From positions 310,230 through 374,229 of the forward strand of contig NZ_RJVI01000003.1 of assembly GCF_003751635.1 (NCBI RefSeq): a stretch of 64,000 bases of DNA. Reading direction: 5' to 3'. Position numbers and translations under genes: made by a program. Origin of the DNA: Inmirania thermothiophila. Its GTDB lineage: Bacteria; Pseudomonadota; Gammaproteobacteria; DSM-100275. Positions 26,119 to 35,692 of this stretch are shown here, piece by piece; the stretch's first letter is position 1, and each line of letters opens with the position of its first letter. The notes beneath the pieces are model-generated. The model searched no databases, had not been told where the DNA came from, and was given only the letters and a program-made list of their open reading frames with translations.

Positions 26119-27021
26119 ATGGCCGATCGCAGGCTCCAGGTCTTCCACACCGTCGCGCGGCTGCTGAGCTTCACCAAGGCGGCCGAGGCGCTGCACATGA
26201 CGCAGCCGGCGGTGACCTTCCAGATCCGCCAGCTCGAGGAGCAGTTCAACACGCGGCTGTTCGACCGCACCCACAACCGCATCAGCCTGACCGAGGCCGG
26301 CCGGGCGGTCTACCGCTACGCCGACCAGATCTTCGTCCTCTACCGCGAGATGGAGAACGCGGTGCGCGAGATCACCGGCGAGATCGCGGGCAGCCTCGCC
26401 ATCGGCGCCAGCACCACCATCGCCGAGTACATGCTCCCGGCGCTGCTCGGCGACTTCAAGCACCACCATCCGGACGTGCACATCCAGCTCAAGGTGAGCA
26501 ACACCGAGGGCATCGTCTCCATGGTGGAGCAGAACACCGTGGATCTCGGCGTGGTGGAGGGGCCGGTGGGCAACCGCAACCTGGCGGTGGAGATCTGCCG
26601 CATGGACCAGCTGGTGGCCATCGTGCCCCCGCACCACCCCCTCGCGGGCGAGGCCTCGGTGACGCCGGCGCGGCTGCTGGAGTACCCCTACGTGGACCGC
26701 GAGGAGGGCTCGGGGACGCGCGAGGTGGTGGAGCAGTACCTGCGCGAGCAGGGCATCGACCCGTCGGGGGTGCGCGCCGTGCTCGAGCTCGGCAACCCCG
26801 AGGCCATCAAGGGCGCGGTGGAGGCGGGCATGGGTGTCGCCATCATCTCCCGCGCCACCCTGCAGAAGGAGCTCGCCCTCGGCACCCTCGCCGCGATCCC
26901 CCTCGACCCCCCCATCGAGCGCCCCTTCTCCTTCGTCCACCAGAAGCAGAAGTTCCGCCACCGCACCATCGAGGAGCTGCTGGAGTTCGCGCGCCAGTAC
27001 TGCGAGACGCACGCGGCATGA
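26119..27021 (+). CDS. LysR-family transcriptional regulator
   Basis: 300 residues. Winged helix-turn-helix: FHTVARLLSFTKAAEALHM, TQPAVTFQIRQLEEQ, LFDRTHNRISLTEAG. A type-2 periplasmic-binding-fold effector domain covers about 90-295 (GSLAIGASTTIAEYMLP, VDLGVVEGPVGNRNL, GVAIISRATLQKEL). The sequence resembles regulators of sulfur or anion metabolism (CysL/CbbR-like group) only in general; I do not assign a target. It overlaps the next gene by 4 bp. The RND pump ends 80 bp upstream on the same strand. Confidence 0.88.
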   Translation: MADRRLQVFHTVARLLSFTKAAEALHMTQPAVTFQIRQLEEQFNTRLFDRTHNRISLTEAGRAVYRYADQIFVLYREMENAVREITGEIAGSLAIGASTTIAEYMLPALLGDFKHHHPDVHIQLKVSNTEGIVSMVEQNTVDLGVVEGPVGNRNLAVEICRMDQLVAIVPPHHPLAGEASVTPARLLEYPYVDREEGSGTREVVEQYLREQGIDPSGVRAVLELGNPEAIKGAVEAGMGVAIISRATLQKELALGTLAAIPLDPPIERPFSFVHQKQKFRHRTIEELLEFARQYCETHAA

Positions 27022-27368
27022 ACGGAGGCGGGCGGGAGCGGCGGCTGCTGCAGCTCTGGCGCAGGCTCGACGAGGCCGGCCGGCGGAGCCTCCTGGACTA
27101 TGCCGAGTTCCTCGCCGCGCGCAGCCCGCGCCCGCCGGTGGATGCGCCGCGGCCGATCCCGCGCCCGGCCGAGGAGACGGTGGTGGCGGCGATGCGGCGG
27201 CTGCGCCGGACCTACCCCATGGTGGACCCCGAGCGGGTGCTGCACGAGGCCGCCGCGCTCCTGTCGGAGCACGTCCTCGGCGGGCGCGAGGCGGCCGAGG
27301 TGATCGATGCGCTGGAGGCGCTGTTCGAGCGCCACTACCGCCGGCTGCGCGAGGAGGAAGCGGGGTGA
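27018..27368 (+). CDS. Small hypothetical protein between LysR and PerM genes
   Basis: 116 residues, mostly helical and charged, no signal peptide or membrane segment. LLQLWRRLDEAGRRSLLDYA near the start resembles a short helical motif seen at the N-terminus of some small regulatory proteins. The middle is Pro-rich (ARSPRPPVDAPRPIPRPAEE), and the C-terminal half has two or three further helices (VVAAMRRLRRTYPMVD, AAEVIDALEALFERHY). I do not recognise a family. 4-bp overlaps on both sides tie its expression to the LysR regulator and the permease. Codon use is like its neighbours, so it is real coding sequence. Confidence 0.7.
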   Translation: MNGGGRERRLLQLWRRLDEAGRRSLLDYAEFLAARSPRPPVDAPRPIPRPAEETVVAAMRRLRRTYPMVDPERVLHEAAALLSEHVLGGREAAEVIDALEALFERHYRRLREEEAG

Positions 27369-28438
27369 TCGAGTACCTGCGCCGCTGGTACCGGCGCCAC
27401 TTCTCCGATCCCGAGGCCTTCATCCTCGCCTTCCTCCTGGTGGCCGGCTTCGGCCTGGTGGCGGCCTTCGGGCGGATGCTGGCGCCGGTGATCGCGGCCC
27501 TCGTCATCGCCTATCTCCTCGAGGGCTTGGTCTCGCCCCTCGAGCGCATCCTGCGCCGGCGGCTGCCGGCGGTGATCGTGGTCTACCTCGCCTTCCTGGC
27601 CCTCGTGGCGCTGGTCCTCTTCGGGCTGCTGCCGCTGCTTTCTCGCCAGGTGACGGAGCTGGTGCAGGACCTGCCGCAGATGATCAACCGCGGCCAGCAG
27701 GCGCTGCTGCAGCTGCCCCAGCACTACCCGCAGGTGGTCACCGAGGAGCAGATGCGCGAGCTCATCGCCCAGGTGCGCGGCGAGCTCGTGGGCTTCGGCC
27801 AGCGGCTCCTCTCCTACTCGGTGGCCTCGCTGGTGGGGATCATCACCGTGGGCGTGTACCTGATCCTGGTGCCGCTGATGGTCTTCTTCTTCCTCAAGGA
27901 CAAGCACCGCATCCTCGCCTGGGTGCGGGGCTACCTGCCGCGCGACCGCGGGCTTGCGCACCGGGTCTGGCGCGACGTGGACGTGCAGATCGGCAACTAC
28001 GTGCGCGGCAAGTTCTGGGAGATCCTCATCGTCTGGTTCGCGACCTACCTCACCTTCACCCTCATGGACCTGCGCTTCGCCATGCTGCTGGGGCTGATGG
28101 TGGGCCTGTCGGTGCTGGTGCCCTACGTGGGGGCGGTGGTGGCGACCCTGCCGGTGGCCCTGGTGGCCTGGTCGCAGTTCGGCTGGAGCGCCGAGTTCGC
28201 CTACGTGCTCGCGGCCTACGGCGTGATCCAGGCCCTCGACGGCAACCTCCTGGTGCCGCTGCTCTTCTCCGAGGCGGTCAACCTCCACCCCATCGCCATC
28301 ATCGTGGCGGTGCTCTTCTTCGGCGGGCTGTGGGGGTTCTGGGGCGTGTTCTTCGCCATCCCGCTGGCGACCCTGGTGGCGGCGGTGCTGCGGGCCTGGC
28401 CGCGGCGCGAGGACGCGGGCGCGGCGGCCCCGGCCTGA
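27365..28438 (+). CDS. PerM/AI-2E family transporter
   Basis: 357 residues, about eight membrane helices with the family's large loop between helices 3 and 4. Signatures: VIAALVIAYLLEGLVSPLER, LVPLMVFFFLKDKHRI, LVPYVGAVVATLPVALVA, and DGNLLVPLLFSEAVNLHP. Relatives include the AI-2 exporter TqsA and the sodium/proton antiporter-like proteins; direction and substrate here are unknown. GTG 27365 overlaps the previous stop. Convergent with phoH2, only 6 bp apart. Confidence 0.88.
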   Translation: MIEYLRRWYRRHFSDPEAFILAFLLVAGFGLVAAFGRMLAPVIAALVIAYLLEGLVSPLERILRRRLPAVIVVYLAFLALVALVLFGLLPLLSRQVTELVQDLPQMINRGQQALLQLPQHYPQVVTEEQMRELIAQVRGELVGFGQRLLSYSVASLVGIITVGVYLILVPLMVFFFLKDKHRILAWVRGYLPRDRGLAHRVWRDVDVQIGNYVRGKFWEILIVWFATYLTFTLMDLRFAMLLGLMVGLSVLVPYVGAVVATLPVALVAWSQFGWSAEFAYVLAAYGVIQALDGNLLVPLLFSEAVNLHPIAIIVAVLFFGGLWGFWGVFFAIPLATLVAAVLRAWPRREDAGAAAPA

Positions 28439-28444
28439 GGGACC

Positions 28445-29848
28445 TCAGAGCACCTCGGAGGCGTGGTCGGCGAGGCGCGAGCGCTCCACCCGCTGCAGCG
28501 TCACGTGGCCGCTGTGGGGCCAGTCCTTGAAGCGGTCCACGGCGTAGGTGATCCCCGACGTGGTCTCGGTGAGATAGGGGGTGTCGATCTGGGCCACGTT
28601 GCCGAGGCAGACCACCTTGGTGCCGGGGCCGGCCCGCGTGACCAGGGCCTTGATCTGCTTCGGGGTCATGTTCTGGGCCTCGTCGAGGATGAGGAAGGTG
28701 CCGAGGAAGGTGCGGCCGCGCATGAAGTTGAGCGAGCGCACCTTGATGCGGCTGCGCATGAGGTCCTGGGTGGCGCCGCGCCCCCAGCTGCCGCCCCCGG
28801 CGCCGCCCGCCAGGACCTCGAGGTTGTCCATGAGCGCCCCCATCCAGGGCGTCATCTTCTCCTCCTCGGTGCCGGGCAGGAAGCCGATGTCCTCGCCGAG
28901 GGGGACGGTGACCCGGGTCATGACGATCTCGCGGTAGCGGTTCTCGTCCAGGGTCTGGGCGAGCGCCGCCGCAAGGGCGAGGAGGGTCTTGCCGGTGCCG
29001 GCGGCGCCGAGGAGGGTGACGAAGTCGATCTCGGGGTCCATCAGCAGGTTGAGGGCGAAGCCCTGCTCGCGGTTGCGGGCGTGGATCCCCCACACCGCGC
29101 GCCCCCCCTCGCGGTAGTCGGTGGCGAGCTCGAGCAGGGTGGCCCCGTCCTCGTGGCCCCGCACCACCAGCTCGAGGCCGTCGCCCTCGTCGTAGACGAA
29201 CTCGCCCGGATACCACGCCGCCGCCTCGGGGTCGCGCACGCGGTACCAGGCGCGCCCGCCCTCGCTCCAGGACTCGAGCCCGCTCCCCTGGCGCTGCCAG
29301 AAGCCCGGCGGCAGGGGACGGTAGCCGCGGTAGAGGAGGCTGACGTCGTCGAGGACCTTGTCGCCGCGGTAGTCCTCGGCGTTGAGGCCCAGCACCGCGG
29401 CCTTGATGCGCAGGTTGATGTCCTTGGAGACGATGACGACGGTGGTCTCGGGGAGCCGGTCGCGCAGGGCGAGGGCGACCGCGAGGATGTCGTGGTCGGC
29501 CTTGTGGCCGGGCAGGGCGCGCGGCAGGGCGGCGTCCAGGACCCGGGTCTGGAAGAAGAGCCGCCCGCGCGGCGCGGGGCCGTCGCCGCCGTTGCCCGGC
29601 GCGGGCAGGGGCAGGCCCTGCTCGATCTCCCGGGGGTCGCGCCCGGCCATGAGCTCGTCGAGGAAGCGGCTCACCTGGCGGACGTTGCGCGCCACCTCCG
29701 ACAGCCCCCGCTTGTGGTCGTCCAGCTCCTCGAGGACCACCATGGGCAGGAAGACGTCGTGCTCCTGGAAGCGGAACAGCGCCGTCGGGTCGTGCATGAG
29801 CACGTTGGTGTCGAGGACGTAGAGGCGCCGCCCGCCCACGGCCGTCAC
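28445..29848 (-). CDS. PhoH2-type protein: PIN domain fused to PhoH ATPase
   Basis: 467 residues. The N-terminal PIN nuclease domain starts YVLDTNVLMHDPTALFRF (Asp13) with later acidic residues (ADHDILAVAL). The C-terminal PhoH domain has Walker A GAAGTGKT (281-288) and Walker B FLILDEAQNMTP. PhoH2 proteins act as RNA helicases with sequence-specific RNase activity in studied cases. It is the last gene of a gcvR-bcp-phoH2 unit; GTG 29848 overlaps the bcp stop by 4 bp. Confidence 0.92.
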   Translation of the reverse strand: MTAVGGRRLYVLDTNVLMHDPTALFRFQEHDVFLPMVVLEELDDHKRGLSEVARNVRQVSRFLDELMAGRDPREIEQGLPLPAPGNGGDGPAPRGRLFFQTRVLDAALPRALPGHKADHDILAVALALRDRLPETTVVIVSKDINLRIKAAVLGLNAEDYRGDKVLDDVSLLYRGYRPLPPGFWQRQGSGLESWSEGGRAWYRVRDPEAAAWYPGEFVYDEGDGLELVVRGHEDGATLLELATDYREGGRAVWGIHARNREQGFALNLLMDPEIDFVTLLGAAGTGKTLLALAAALAQTLDENRYREIVMTRVTVPLGEDIGFLPGTEEEKMTPWMGALMDNLEVLAGGAGGGSWGRGATQDLMRSRIKVRSLNFMRGRTFLGTFLILDEAQNMTPKQIKALVTRAGPGTKVVCLGNVAQIDTPYLTETTSGITYAVDRFKDWPHSGHVTLQRVERSRLADHASEVL

Positions 29849-30312
29849 AGGGCGCGGACCGCCTCGAGGACCTCGGCGGCGTGGCCCGCCACCCGGACCC
29901 TGCGCCAGACGCGGCGGATCGTGCCCGCGGCGTCGATGAGGAAGGTGCTGCGCTCGATGCCCCGCACCTTCCGGCCGTACAGGGTCTTGTCGCGGATGAC
30001 GTCGTAGGCGGTGCAGGCGGCCTCGTCCGGGTCCGAGAGCAGCGGGAAGGGCAGCCCGAGCTTCGCGCGGAAGCGCTCGTGGCTGCGGATGCCGTCGCGG
30101 GAGACGCCGAGGATGACCGCGCCGGCGCGCTCGAACTCCGGGTGGAGGTCGCGGAACTGCTCGGCCTCGCTGGTGCAGCCGGGGGTGTGGTCGCGGGGAT
30201 AGAAGTAGAGCACCACCGGGCGGCCCCGCAGGGCCGAGAGCCGCACGCGGCCGCCGCCGGTGGCCTCGAGCTCGAAGTCGGGGGCGGGGTCGCCCGCCTG
30301 CGGTCGTGCCAT
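29845..30312 (-). CDS. bcp: Peroxiredoxin Bcp/PrxQ
   Basis: 155 residues. Thiol peroxidase of the bacterioferritin-comigratory type. Peroxidatic Cys46 in YPRDHTPGCTSEAEQF. The nearby resolving Cys that many PrxQ proteins carry five residues on is absent, but Cys100 (DEAACTAYDV) is present and may resolve. IDAAGTIRRVWRRV is the usual C-terminal signature. Follows gcvR after 12 nt; gcvR-bcp is a conserved pair near dapA. Confidence 0.94.
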   Translation of the reverse strand: MARPQAGDPAPDFELEATGGGRVRLSALRGRPVVLYFYPRDHTPGCTSEAEQFRDLHPEFERAGAVILGVSRDGIRSHERFRAKLGLPFPLLSDPDEAACTAYDVIRDKTLYGRKVRGIERSTFLIDAAGTIRRVWRRVRVAGHAAEVLEAVRAL

Positions 30313-30324
30313 GGTGGCGTCTCC

Positions 30325-30855
30325 TCAGCCCTTGACCGGCTCCATGACGGCGTCGAGGTTGAGCTCGTCGCAGAAGTCGAGGAACTCCTCGCGCAGCGCC
30401 GCGATGTGGGTGTCCGCCGGGATCTCCACCACCATGTGCACCGAGAACATGGGCGCGCCGGTGTGGGCCGCGGCGTAGCTGCTGGTCACCATGTCCTCGA
30501 TGTTGATGTTGCGCTCCGAGAAGAAGTGCGCGAGCTGGTAGACGATGCCCGGATGGTCGAGGGCGACCACGTCCACCGCATAGGGAAGACGGTCGGCGGC
30601 GGGCGGGCGGGGGGCCGTGCGCTTGTGCACCAGGGTCAGCCCCGCCTCGGCGGCGAGGCGGTCGAGGGCGTCCTCCAGCTTGGCGATGCCGGCCCAGTTG
30701 CCCGAGACCAGCAGCAGCACCGCGAACTCGCCCCCGAGCACGGTCATGCGGCTGTCCTCGACGTTGCAGCCGGCCTCGAGGACGGTGTGCGAGAGCTCCT
30801 CGACGATGCCCGGGCGGTCCTCGCCGAGCGCGGAGATGACGAGCTGCTGCTTCAT
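30325..30855 (-). CDS. gcvR: GcvR-like ACT-domain regulator
   Basis: 176 residues, two ACT domains: [19 protein letters not shown] and [19 protein letters not shown]. In E. coli GcvR binds glycine and restrains the activator GcvA; here the same role is plausible, but gcvA is not in view. ATG 30855 starts [11 protein letters not shown] as in the family. Divergent from dapA. A -10-like TACACT lies on the minus strand at 30885-30890. Confidence 0.85.
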   Translation of the reverse strand: MKQQLVISALGEDRPGIVEELSHTVLEAGCNVEDSRMTVLGGEFAVLLLVSGNWAGIAKLEDALDRLAAEAGLTLVHKRTAPRPPAADRLPYAVDVVALDHPGIVYQLAHFFSERNINIEDMVTSSYAAAHTGAPMFSVHMVVEIPADTHIAALREEFLDFCDELNLDAVMEPVKG

Positions 30856-30904
30856 GTCGGCACCCTTCCCTCGTCCACGGCGCAAGTGTACACCGGCGGC
30901 CGCC

Positions 30905-30933
30905 TTGTCACCCCCGGGGGGCGCAAGTACCAT
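30905..30933 (+). promoter_or_regulatory. Promoter of dapA-bamC
   Basis: -35 TTGTCA (30905-30910), spacer exactly 17 bp, -10 TACCAT (30928-30933). Predicted start near 30940; dapA ATG at 30966 after GGGGAGG. Confidence 0.6.
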
Positions 30934-30965
30934 CCCCGCCATTCCGCACCCGGGGAGGCGAGCAG

Positions 30966-31841
30966 ATGTTTCGCGGCAGCATGGTCGCTCTGGTCACGCC
31001 CATGCGGGAGGACGGCAGCGTCGATTACGACGCCCTGCGCCGGCTGGTGGAGTTCCACATCGAGCAGGGCACGGACGCCATCGTCTCGGTGGGCACCACC
31101 GGGGAGTCGGCGACCCTCTCCATGGAGGAGCACGTGGAGGTGATCCGCCGCACCGTGGACCTCGTGCGGGGGCGGATCCCGGTCATCGCCGGCACCGGCT
31201 CCAATTCCACCGCCGAGGCCATCGAGCTCACGCGCGAGGCGATGGAGGCGGGGGCCGATGCCTGCCTGCTGGTCACGCCCTATTACAACAAGCCCACCCA
31301 GGAGGGGCTCTACCGCCACTTCCGCGCCGTCGCCGAGGCGGTACCCATCCCGCAGATCCTCTACAACGTGCCCGGGCGCACCGCCTGCGACCTGCTGCCC
31401 GAGACCGTGGAGCGGCTGTCCCACATCTCCAACATCGTCGGCATCAAGGAGGCCACGGGCAGCATCGAGCGCGGGCGCGAGATCATGGCCCGCTGCGGCG
31501 ACCGCCTCGACGTCTACAGCGGCGACGACGCCACCGCGGCCGAGCTCATGCTCGCGGGCGCCAAGGGCGACATCTCGGTCACCGCCAACGTCGCCCCCGC
31601 GGCCATGCACGCGCTCTGCGAGGCGGCGCTCGCCGGGGACGCCGAGCGGGCGCGGGAGCTCGACGCCCGCCTCGCGCCCCTGCACAAGGCGCTCTTCGTC
31701 GAATCCAACCCCATCCCCGTGAAATGGGCCGTGCACGAGCTCGGCCTCATCCCGCCCGGGATCCGGCTGCCGCTCACCTGGCTGTCCGAGGCGCATCACG
31801 AGACCGTGCGCGAGGCCATGCGCGAGGCCGGCGTCCTGTGA
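30966..31841 (+). CDS. dapA: 4-hydroxy-tetrahydrodipicolinate synthase
   Basis: 291 residues. First committed step of lysine and diaminopimelate synthesis: pyruvate plus aspartate semialdehyde. TIM-barrel aldolase with Schiff-base Lys in GIKEATGS, Tyr in LYNVPGRTA, and the GTTGESATL phosphate/carboxylate loop. The substrate aspartate semialdehyde begins with LysC, encoded at 59.5 kb in this window. Stop overlaps bamC start by 4 bp. Confidence 0.96.
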   Translation: MFRGSMVALVTPMREDGSVDYDALRRLVEFHIEQGTDAIVSVGTTGESATLSMEEHVEVIRRTVDLVRGRIPVIAGTGSNSTAEAIELTREAMEAGADACLLVTPYYNKPTQEGLYRHFRAVAEAVPIPQILYNVPGRTACDLLPETVERLSHISNIVGIKEATGSIERGREIMARCGDRLDVYSGDDATAAELMLAGAKGDISVTANVAPAAMHALCEAALAGDAERARELDARLAPLHKALFVESNPIPVKWAVHELGLIPPGIRLPLTWLSEAHHETVREAMREAGVL

Positions 31842-32872
31842 GGCGGGTGCGGCCGCTTCTCGCGCCGGCGCTGGCGCTGGCGGTGGCCGCCTGCGGCGGC
31901 TCCGGCTACGTCAACGAGCGGCGCGTGGACTACGGCCAGGCGCGGGCCATGCCCGAGCTGGAGGTGCCGCCGCCGCTCGCCGCGCCCGACGCCTCCCAGG
32001 CCGCGGCGCTGCCGCCCGATGCCGGGGTCGCCGCCGCCTACGAGCTCGCCGGCGTGCGTGTCCGCCGCGCCGGGACCTACCGCTGGCTGGAGGTGGAGGC
32101 CCCGCCCGCGGAGGTCTGGGGCCGGGTGCGCGCCTTCCTCACCGAGCAGGGGCTCGCCATCGCGCACGAGGAGCCGGCGCTCGGGATCCTCGAGACCGAG
32201 TGGGCCGAGAACCGCGCCTCGATCCGCGGCGGCTTCCTCTACCGCATCCTGCCCAAGCTCTATTCCACCAACACGCGCGACCGCTACCGGGTCCGCCTCG
32301 AGCCCGGCGAGCGTCCCGGCACCACGCTGGTGTTCCTGACCCACTACGGTGCGGAGGAGGTCATCGAGGGGGCGCGCGGCAACCGCGACATCGGCACCGG
32401 CCGCTGGGTGATGCGCCCGCGCGACCCCGAGCTCGAGGCGGAGATGCTGGTGCGGCTCATGGCCGCCCTCGGGCAGCCGCGGCAGGCGGCCGAGGCCGCC
32501 CTGGCCGCCGCCGGCGACGAGGCCGTGGCGGTCGAGGTCGAGGGCGGGTCGCTGCGCCTCGGGGCCGAGCCCGACCGCGCCTGGCGGCTCCTGGGCCTGG
32601 CCCTCGACCGCGGCGGCTTCGTGGTGGAGGCGCGCGATGCCGAGGCCCGCACGTACCTGGTGCGGCCCGCGGCGCCGGTGCTGCCGGGCGGGGGCGGTCT
32701 CCTCGCGCGCCTCGGTCTCGGCCGCGGCGAGCGCGCGCAGGGGCCCTATCGGCTCGCGGTGCTGAGCGCCGAGGGCGGATCGCGGGTGGTGATCACGGCC
32801 GCCGACGGCGGCCCCGCCCCGGACGAGGAGGCGGCCGCCCTCGCCCGGCGCATCGCCGGCGCCCTGCGCTGA
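31838..32872 (+). CDS. bamC: Outer-membrane assembly lipoprotein BamC
   Basis: 344 residues. Lipoprotein signal with lipobox VAAC (Cys19). YVNERRVDY and [11 protein letters not shown] belong to the unstructured N-terminal segment that binds BamD. Two helix-grip domains follow ([39 protein letters not shown]). A component of the BAM complex that inserts outer-membrane proteins. GTG 31838 overlaps dapA; dapA-bamC is conserved in gammaproteobacteria. Confidence 0.93.
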   Translation: MRRVRPLLAPALALAVAACGGSGYVNERRVDYGQARAMPELEVPPPLAAPDASQAAALPPDAGVAAAYELAGVRVRRAGTYRWLEVEAPPAEVWGRVRAFLTEQGLAIAHEEPALGILETEWAENRASIRGGFLYRILPKLYSTNTRDRYRVRLEPGERPGTTLVFLTHYGAEEVIEGARGNRDIGTGRWVMRPRDPELEAEMLVRLMAALGQPRQAAEAALAAAGDEAVAVEVEGGSLRLGAEPDRAWRLLGLALDRGGFVVEARDAEARTYLVRPAAPVLPGGGGLLARLGLGRGERAQGPYRLAVLSAEGGSRVVITAADGGPAPDEEAAALARRIAGALR

Positions 32873-32874
32873 CC

Positions 32875-33636
32875 GTGCGCTTCGCCATCCTCGGCAGCGG
32901 CAGCCGCGGCAACGCCGTCGTCGTGGAGGCGGGCGGCACCCGGGTGCTGATCGACTGCGGCTTCACCGCCGCCGAGACCGAGCGGCGCCTGGCGCGGCTG
33001 GGTCTCGCCGCGGAGGGGCTCGACGCCATCCTCCTCACCCACGAGCACGGCGACCACGTCGCCGGGGCGGGGCCGCTGGCGCGGCGCCACGGCCTGCCGG
33101 TCTGGTGCACGCCCGGCACCCGCCTGGGGGCGGGGCTCGAGGGCGTCGAGGTGTGCACCGTGGTCCCCGAGGAGACCTTCGCCGTGGGGGCGCTGCAGGT
33201 GCGAAGCTACGTCGTCCCCCACGACGGGCGGGAGACCGTCCAGTACCTCCTCGGCGACGGCGCGGCGACGCTGGGGATCGTCACCGACGCCGGCAGCGTC
33301 ACCCCGCACATGGAGGCGGTCCTCGACGGCTGTGACGGGCTCGTCCTCGAGTGCAACCACGACGAGCGGCTGCTCGCCGAGGGCCCCTATCCGCCGCCGC
33401 TCAAGCGGCGCATCCGCAGCGACTGGGGGCACCTCAGCAACCGCCAGGCGGCGGCGCTGCTGGCGCGCCTCGACCACCACCGGCTCCGGCACGTGGTGGC
33501 GGCGCACCTCAGCGAGACCAACAACACGCCGGGGCACGCCCGCGCGGCGCTGGCCGCGGTCCTGGGCTGCCGGCCCGAGGAGGTGGATGTGGCCGAGCAG
33601 GCGCGGGGCCTCGGCTGGCGCGCCCTCGCGCCCTGA
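32875..33636 (+). CDS. MBL-fold metallohydrolase, YycJ/WalJ-like
   Basis: 253 residues. Metallo-beta-lactamase fold with [18 protein letters not shown] at the start, metal site [10 protein letters not shown] (HxHxDH), and [27 protein letters not shown] is the C-terminal signature of YycJ-like proteins, several of which are 5' exonucleases involved in mismatch repair or cell-wall control; the role here is unproven. GTG 32875 lies 2 nt after the bamC stop. Confidence 0.88.
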   Translation: MRFAILGSGSRGNAVVVEAGGTRVLIDCGFTAAETERRLARLGLAAEGLDAILLTHEHGDHVAGAGPLARRHGLPVWCTPGTRLGAGLEGVEVCTVVPEETFAVGALQVRSYVVPHDGRETVQYLLGDGAATLGIVTDAGSVTPHMEAVLDGCDGLVLECNHDERLLAEGPYPPPLKRRIRSDWGHLSNRQAAALLARLDHHRLRHVVAAHLSETNNTPGHARAALAAVLGCRPEEVDVAEQARGLGWRALAP

Positions 33637-33660
33637 CGCCCCGGCGCGCCTTTTCTTTTC
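33617..33660 (+). terminator. Terminator after the MBL hydrolase gene
   Basis: GGCGCGCC at 33617-33624 and again at 33643-33650 (the sequence is its own complement) can pair over an 18-nt loop that includes the stop codon. TTTTCTTTTC follows at 33651-33660, a U-rich tail. Confidence 0.5.
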
Positions 33661-33678
33661 GCCGCGGAGGCGTACAAT
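33651..33678 (+). promoter_or_regulatory. Promoter of the rpsP operon
   Basis: -10 TACAAT (33673-33678). A weak -35 TTTTCT (33651-33656) lies 16 bp upstream, inside the U-rich tail of the terminator. The leader to the rpsP ATG is about 55 nt. Confidence 0.5.
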
Positions 33679-33737
33679 ACGCGGTTTTCGATGGCGGGCC
33701 CATCGGGGCCTGCCGCGCACAGGGGGTTTGGGACGCG

Positions 33738-33998
33738 ATGGTGACGATTCGTCTTGCGCGCGCGGGGGCCAAGAAGCGGCCCTTCTACCACATCGTGGTC
33801 ACCGACAGCCGGAATCCGCGCGACGGCCGCTTCATCGAGCGCCTGGGGTTCTACAACCCCATCGCCGCGGAGGGCGAGGAGCCGCTGCGGGTGGATCAGG
33901 CGCGGGTGGAGCACTGGCTCGGCCGCGGCGCCCAGGTCAGCGAGCGCGTGGCGCAGCTGCTGCGGCGGGCGCGGAAGGCGCAGGAGCAGGCCGCCTGA
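33738..33998 (+). CDS. rpsP: 30S ribosomal protein S16
   Basis: 86 residues, full length. [20 protein letters not shown] and [15 protein letters not shown] are the S16 signature. First gene of the conserved rpsP-rimM-trmD-rplS operon. Confidence 0.97.
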   Translation: MVTIRLARAGAKKRPFYHIVVTDSRNPRDGRFIERLGFYNPIAAEGEEPLRVDQARVEHWLGRGAQVSERVAQLLRRARKAQEQAA

Positions 33999-34013
33999 GG
34001 AGCCGGCAGCGCC

Positions 34014-34538
34014 GTGGCGGCGGCGCCGGAGGCGGAGGGCGAGCGGCTGGTGGTGCTGGGCCGCGTGAGCGGCCTCTACGGGGTGCGCGGCTGGGTGCGG
34101 GTCTATTCCTACACCGAGCCGCGCGAGGGCATCCTCCGCTACGACCCCTGGTATCTGGGGCACGGCGGGCGGTGGCGGCGGATGGACCTCGTCGGCGGGC
34201 GGCGCCACGGCAAGGGCGTGGTGGCGGCGCTGGCGGGGGTGGCGGACCGCGATGCGGCGGCCGCCCTCATGGGGGCGCAGATCGCGGTGCGGCGCTCGCA
34301 GCTTCCGCCGCCGGCCGAGGGCGAGTACTACTGGGCCGATCTCATCGGCCTGGAGGTGCGCACGGTGGAGGGGACGCCCCTGGGGAAGGTGGCCGACCTC
34401 ATGGAGACCGGCGCCAACGACGTGCTGGTGGTGCGGGGCGAGCGCGAGCGGCTGATCCCGTTCCTGCCGGGGCAGGTGGTGCGGCGGGTGGACGTCGCCG
34501 GCGGGCTGCTGGAGGTGGACTGGGATCCCGGCTTCTAG
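34014..34538 (+). CDS. rimM: Ribosome maturation factor RimM
   Basis: 174 residues. N-terminal RimM barrel ([20 protein letters not shown]) and C-terminal PRC-barrel domain ([36 protein letters not shown]). Helps assemble the 30S head by binding S19. Starts with GTG 34014, 15 nt after rpsP. Confidence 0.95.
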   Translation: MAAAPEAEGERLVVLGRVSGLYGVRGWVRVYSYTEPREGILRYDPWYLGHGGRWRRMDLVGGRRHGKGVVAALAGVADRDAAAALMGAQIAVRRSQLPPPAEGEYYWADLIGLEVRTVEGTPLGKVADLMETGANDVLVVRGERERLIPFLPGQVVRRVDVAGGLLEVDWDPGF

Positions 34539-34551
34539 GGGCGCCGGGGCC

Positions 34552-35304
34552 ATGCGCTTCGACGTCGTGACGCTGTTCCCGGAGATGATCCGGGCGGCGG
34601 CGGGGTATGGGGTCACCGGGCGCGCCGTGGAGCGGGGTCTGGTCCGGCTCGAGACCTGGAATCCGCGCGACTACGCCCGCGACCGCCACCGCACGGTGGA
34701 CGACCGGCCGTACGGCGGCGGGCCGGGGATGGTGATGAAGGTGGAGCCGCTGCGCGACGCCATCCGGGCGGCGCGGCGGGCGGCGCCGGCGAGCCCCGTG
34801 GTGCTGCTGAGCCCGCAGGGGCGCCGGCTCGACCAGGCCGGGGTGCGGGAGCTGGCCGCGCAGCCGGGGCTGATCCTGGTCTGCGGCCGCTACGAAGGGA
34901 TCGACGAGCGGCTGGTGGAGGCCGAGGTGGACCAGGAGTGGTCCATCGGCGACTACGTGCTGAGCGGCGGCGAGCTCGCGGCGCTGGTGGTGGTGGACGC
35001 CGTGGCGCGGCTGGTCCCGGGGGTGCTGGGCGATGCCGAGTCGGCGGCCCAGGACTCCTACATGGAGGGGCTGCTGGACTGCCCGCACTACACGCGCCCG
35101 GAGGAGATCGACGGGCGGCGGGTGCCGCCGGTGCTGCTCTCGGGCGACCACGGGGCGATCCGGCGCTGGCGGCGCAAGCAGGCCCTGGGGCGGACCTGGC
35201 TCAGGCGTCCGGACCTCCTGGCGGGGCGGGCGCTGGACGAGGAGGCCCGGGCGCTGCTCGAGGAGTTCATCGCCGAGCATCGGGCAGGGCACGGCGAGGA
35301 GTGA
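34552..35304 (+). CDS. trmD: tRNA (guanine-37-N1)-methyltransferase TrmD
   Basis: 250 residues. SPOUT-class enzyme. [13 protein letters not shown] opens the protein, [11 protein letters not shown] and [13 protein letters not shown] form the SAM-binding trefoil knot, and [16 protein letters not shown] completes it. Methylates G37 of tRNAs to prevent frameshifting. 13 nt after rimM. Confidence 0.96.
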   Translation: MRFDVVTLFPEMIRAAAGYGVTGRAVERGLVRLETWNPRDYARDRHRTVDDRPYGGGPGMVMKVEPLRDAIRAARRAAPASPVVLLSPQGRRLDQAGVRELAAQPGLILVCGRYEGIDERLVEAEVDQEWSIGDYVLSGGELAALVVVDAVARLVPGVLGDAESAAQDSYMEGLLDCPHYTRPEEIDGRRVPPVLLSGDHGAIRRWRRKQALGRTWLRRPDLLAGRALDEEARALLEEFIAEHRAGHGEE

Positions 35305-35347
35305 GCGGGGCCGAGGCCCCGGCGATCAAGGCACAGAGGGTAGAGCG

Positions 35348-35692
35348 ATGGCGAACATCATCGAGGAGCTCGAGCGCGAGCAGATGCAGCGGGAGATCCC
35401 GGAGTTCGGGCCCGGCGACACCGTGGTGGTGGAGGTCAAGGTCAAGGAGGGGCGCAACGAGCGCATCCAGGCCTTCGAGGGTGTGGTCATCGCCAAGCGC
35501 AACCGCGGCCTCAACTCCGCCTTCACCGTGCGCAAGATCTCCCACGGCGAGGGCGTCGAGCGCGTCTTCCCCACCTACAGCCCCAACATCCACGCCATCA
35601 AGGTCAAGCGCCGCGGCGACGTCCGCCGGGCCAAGCTCTACTACCTGCGCGGCCGCACCGGGCGGGCGGCGAGGATCAAGGAGAAGCGGTGA
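35348..35692 (+). CDS. rplS: 50S ribosomal protein L19
   Basis: 114 residues, full length. [29 protein letters not shown] and [20 protein letters not shown] are characteristic. Its stop overlaps the GTG of the following TPR gene by 4 bp, so that gene would be expressed with the ribosomal operon. Confidence 0.97.
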   Translation: MANIIEELEREQMQREIPEFGPGDTVVVEVKVKEGRNERIQAFEGVVIAKRNRGLNSAFTVRKISHGEGVERVFPTYSPNIHAIKVKRRGDVRRAKLYYLRGRTGRAARIKEKR

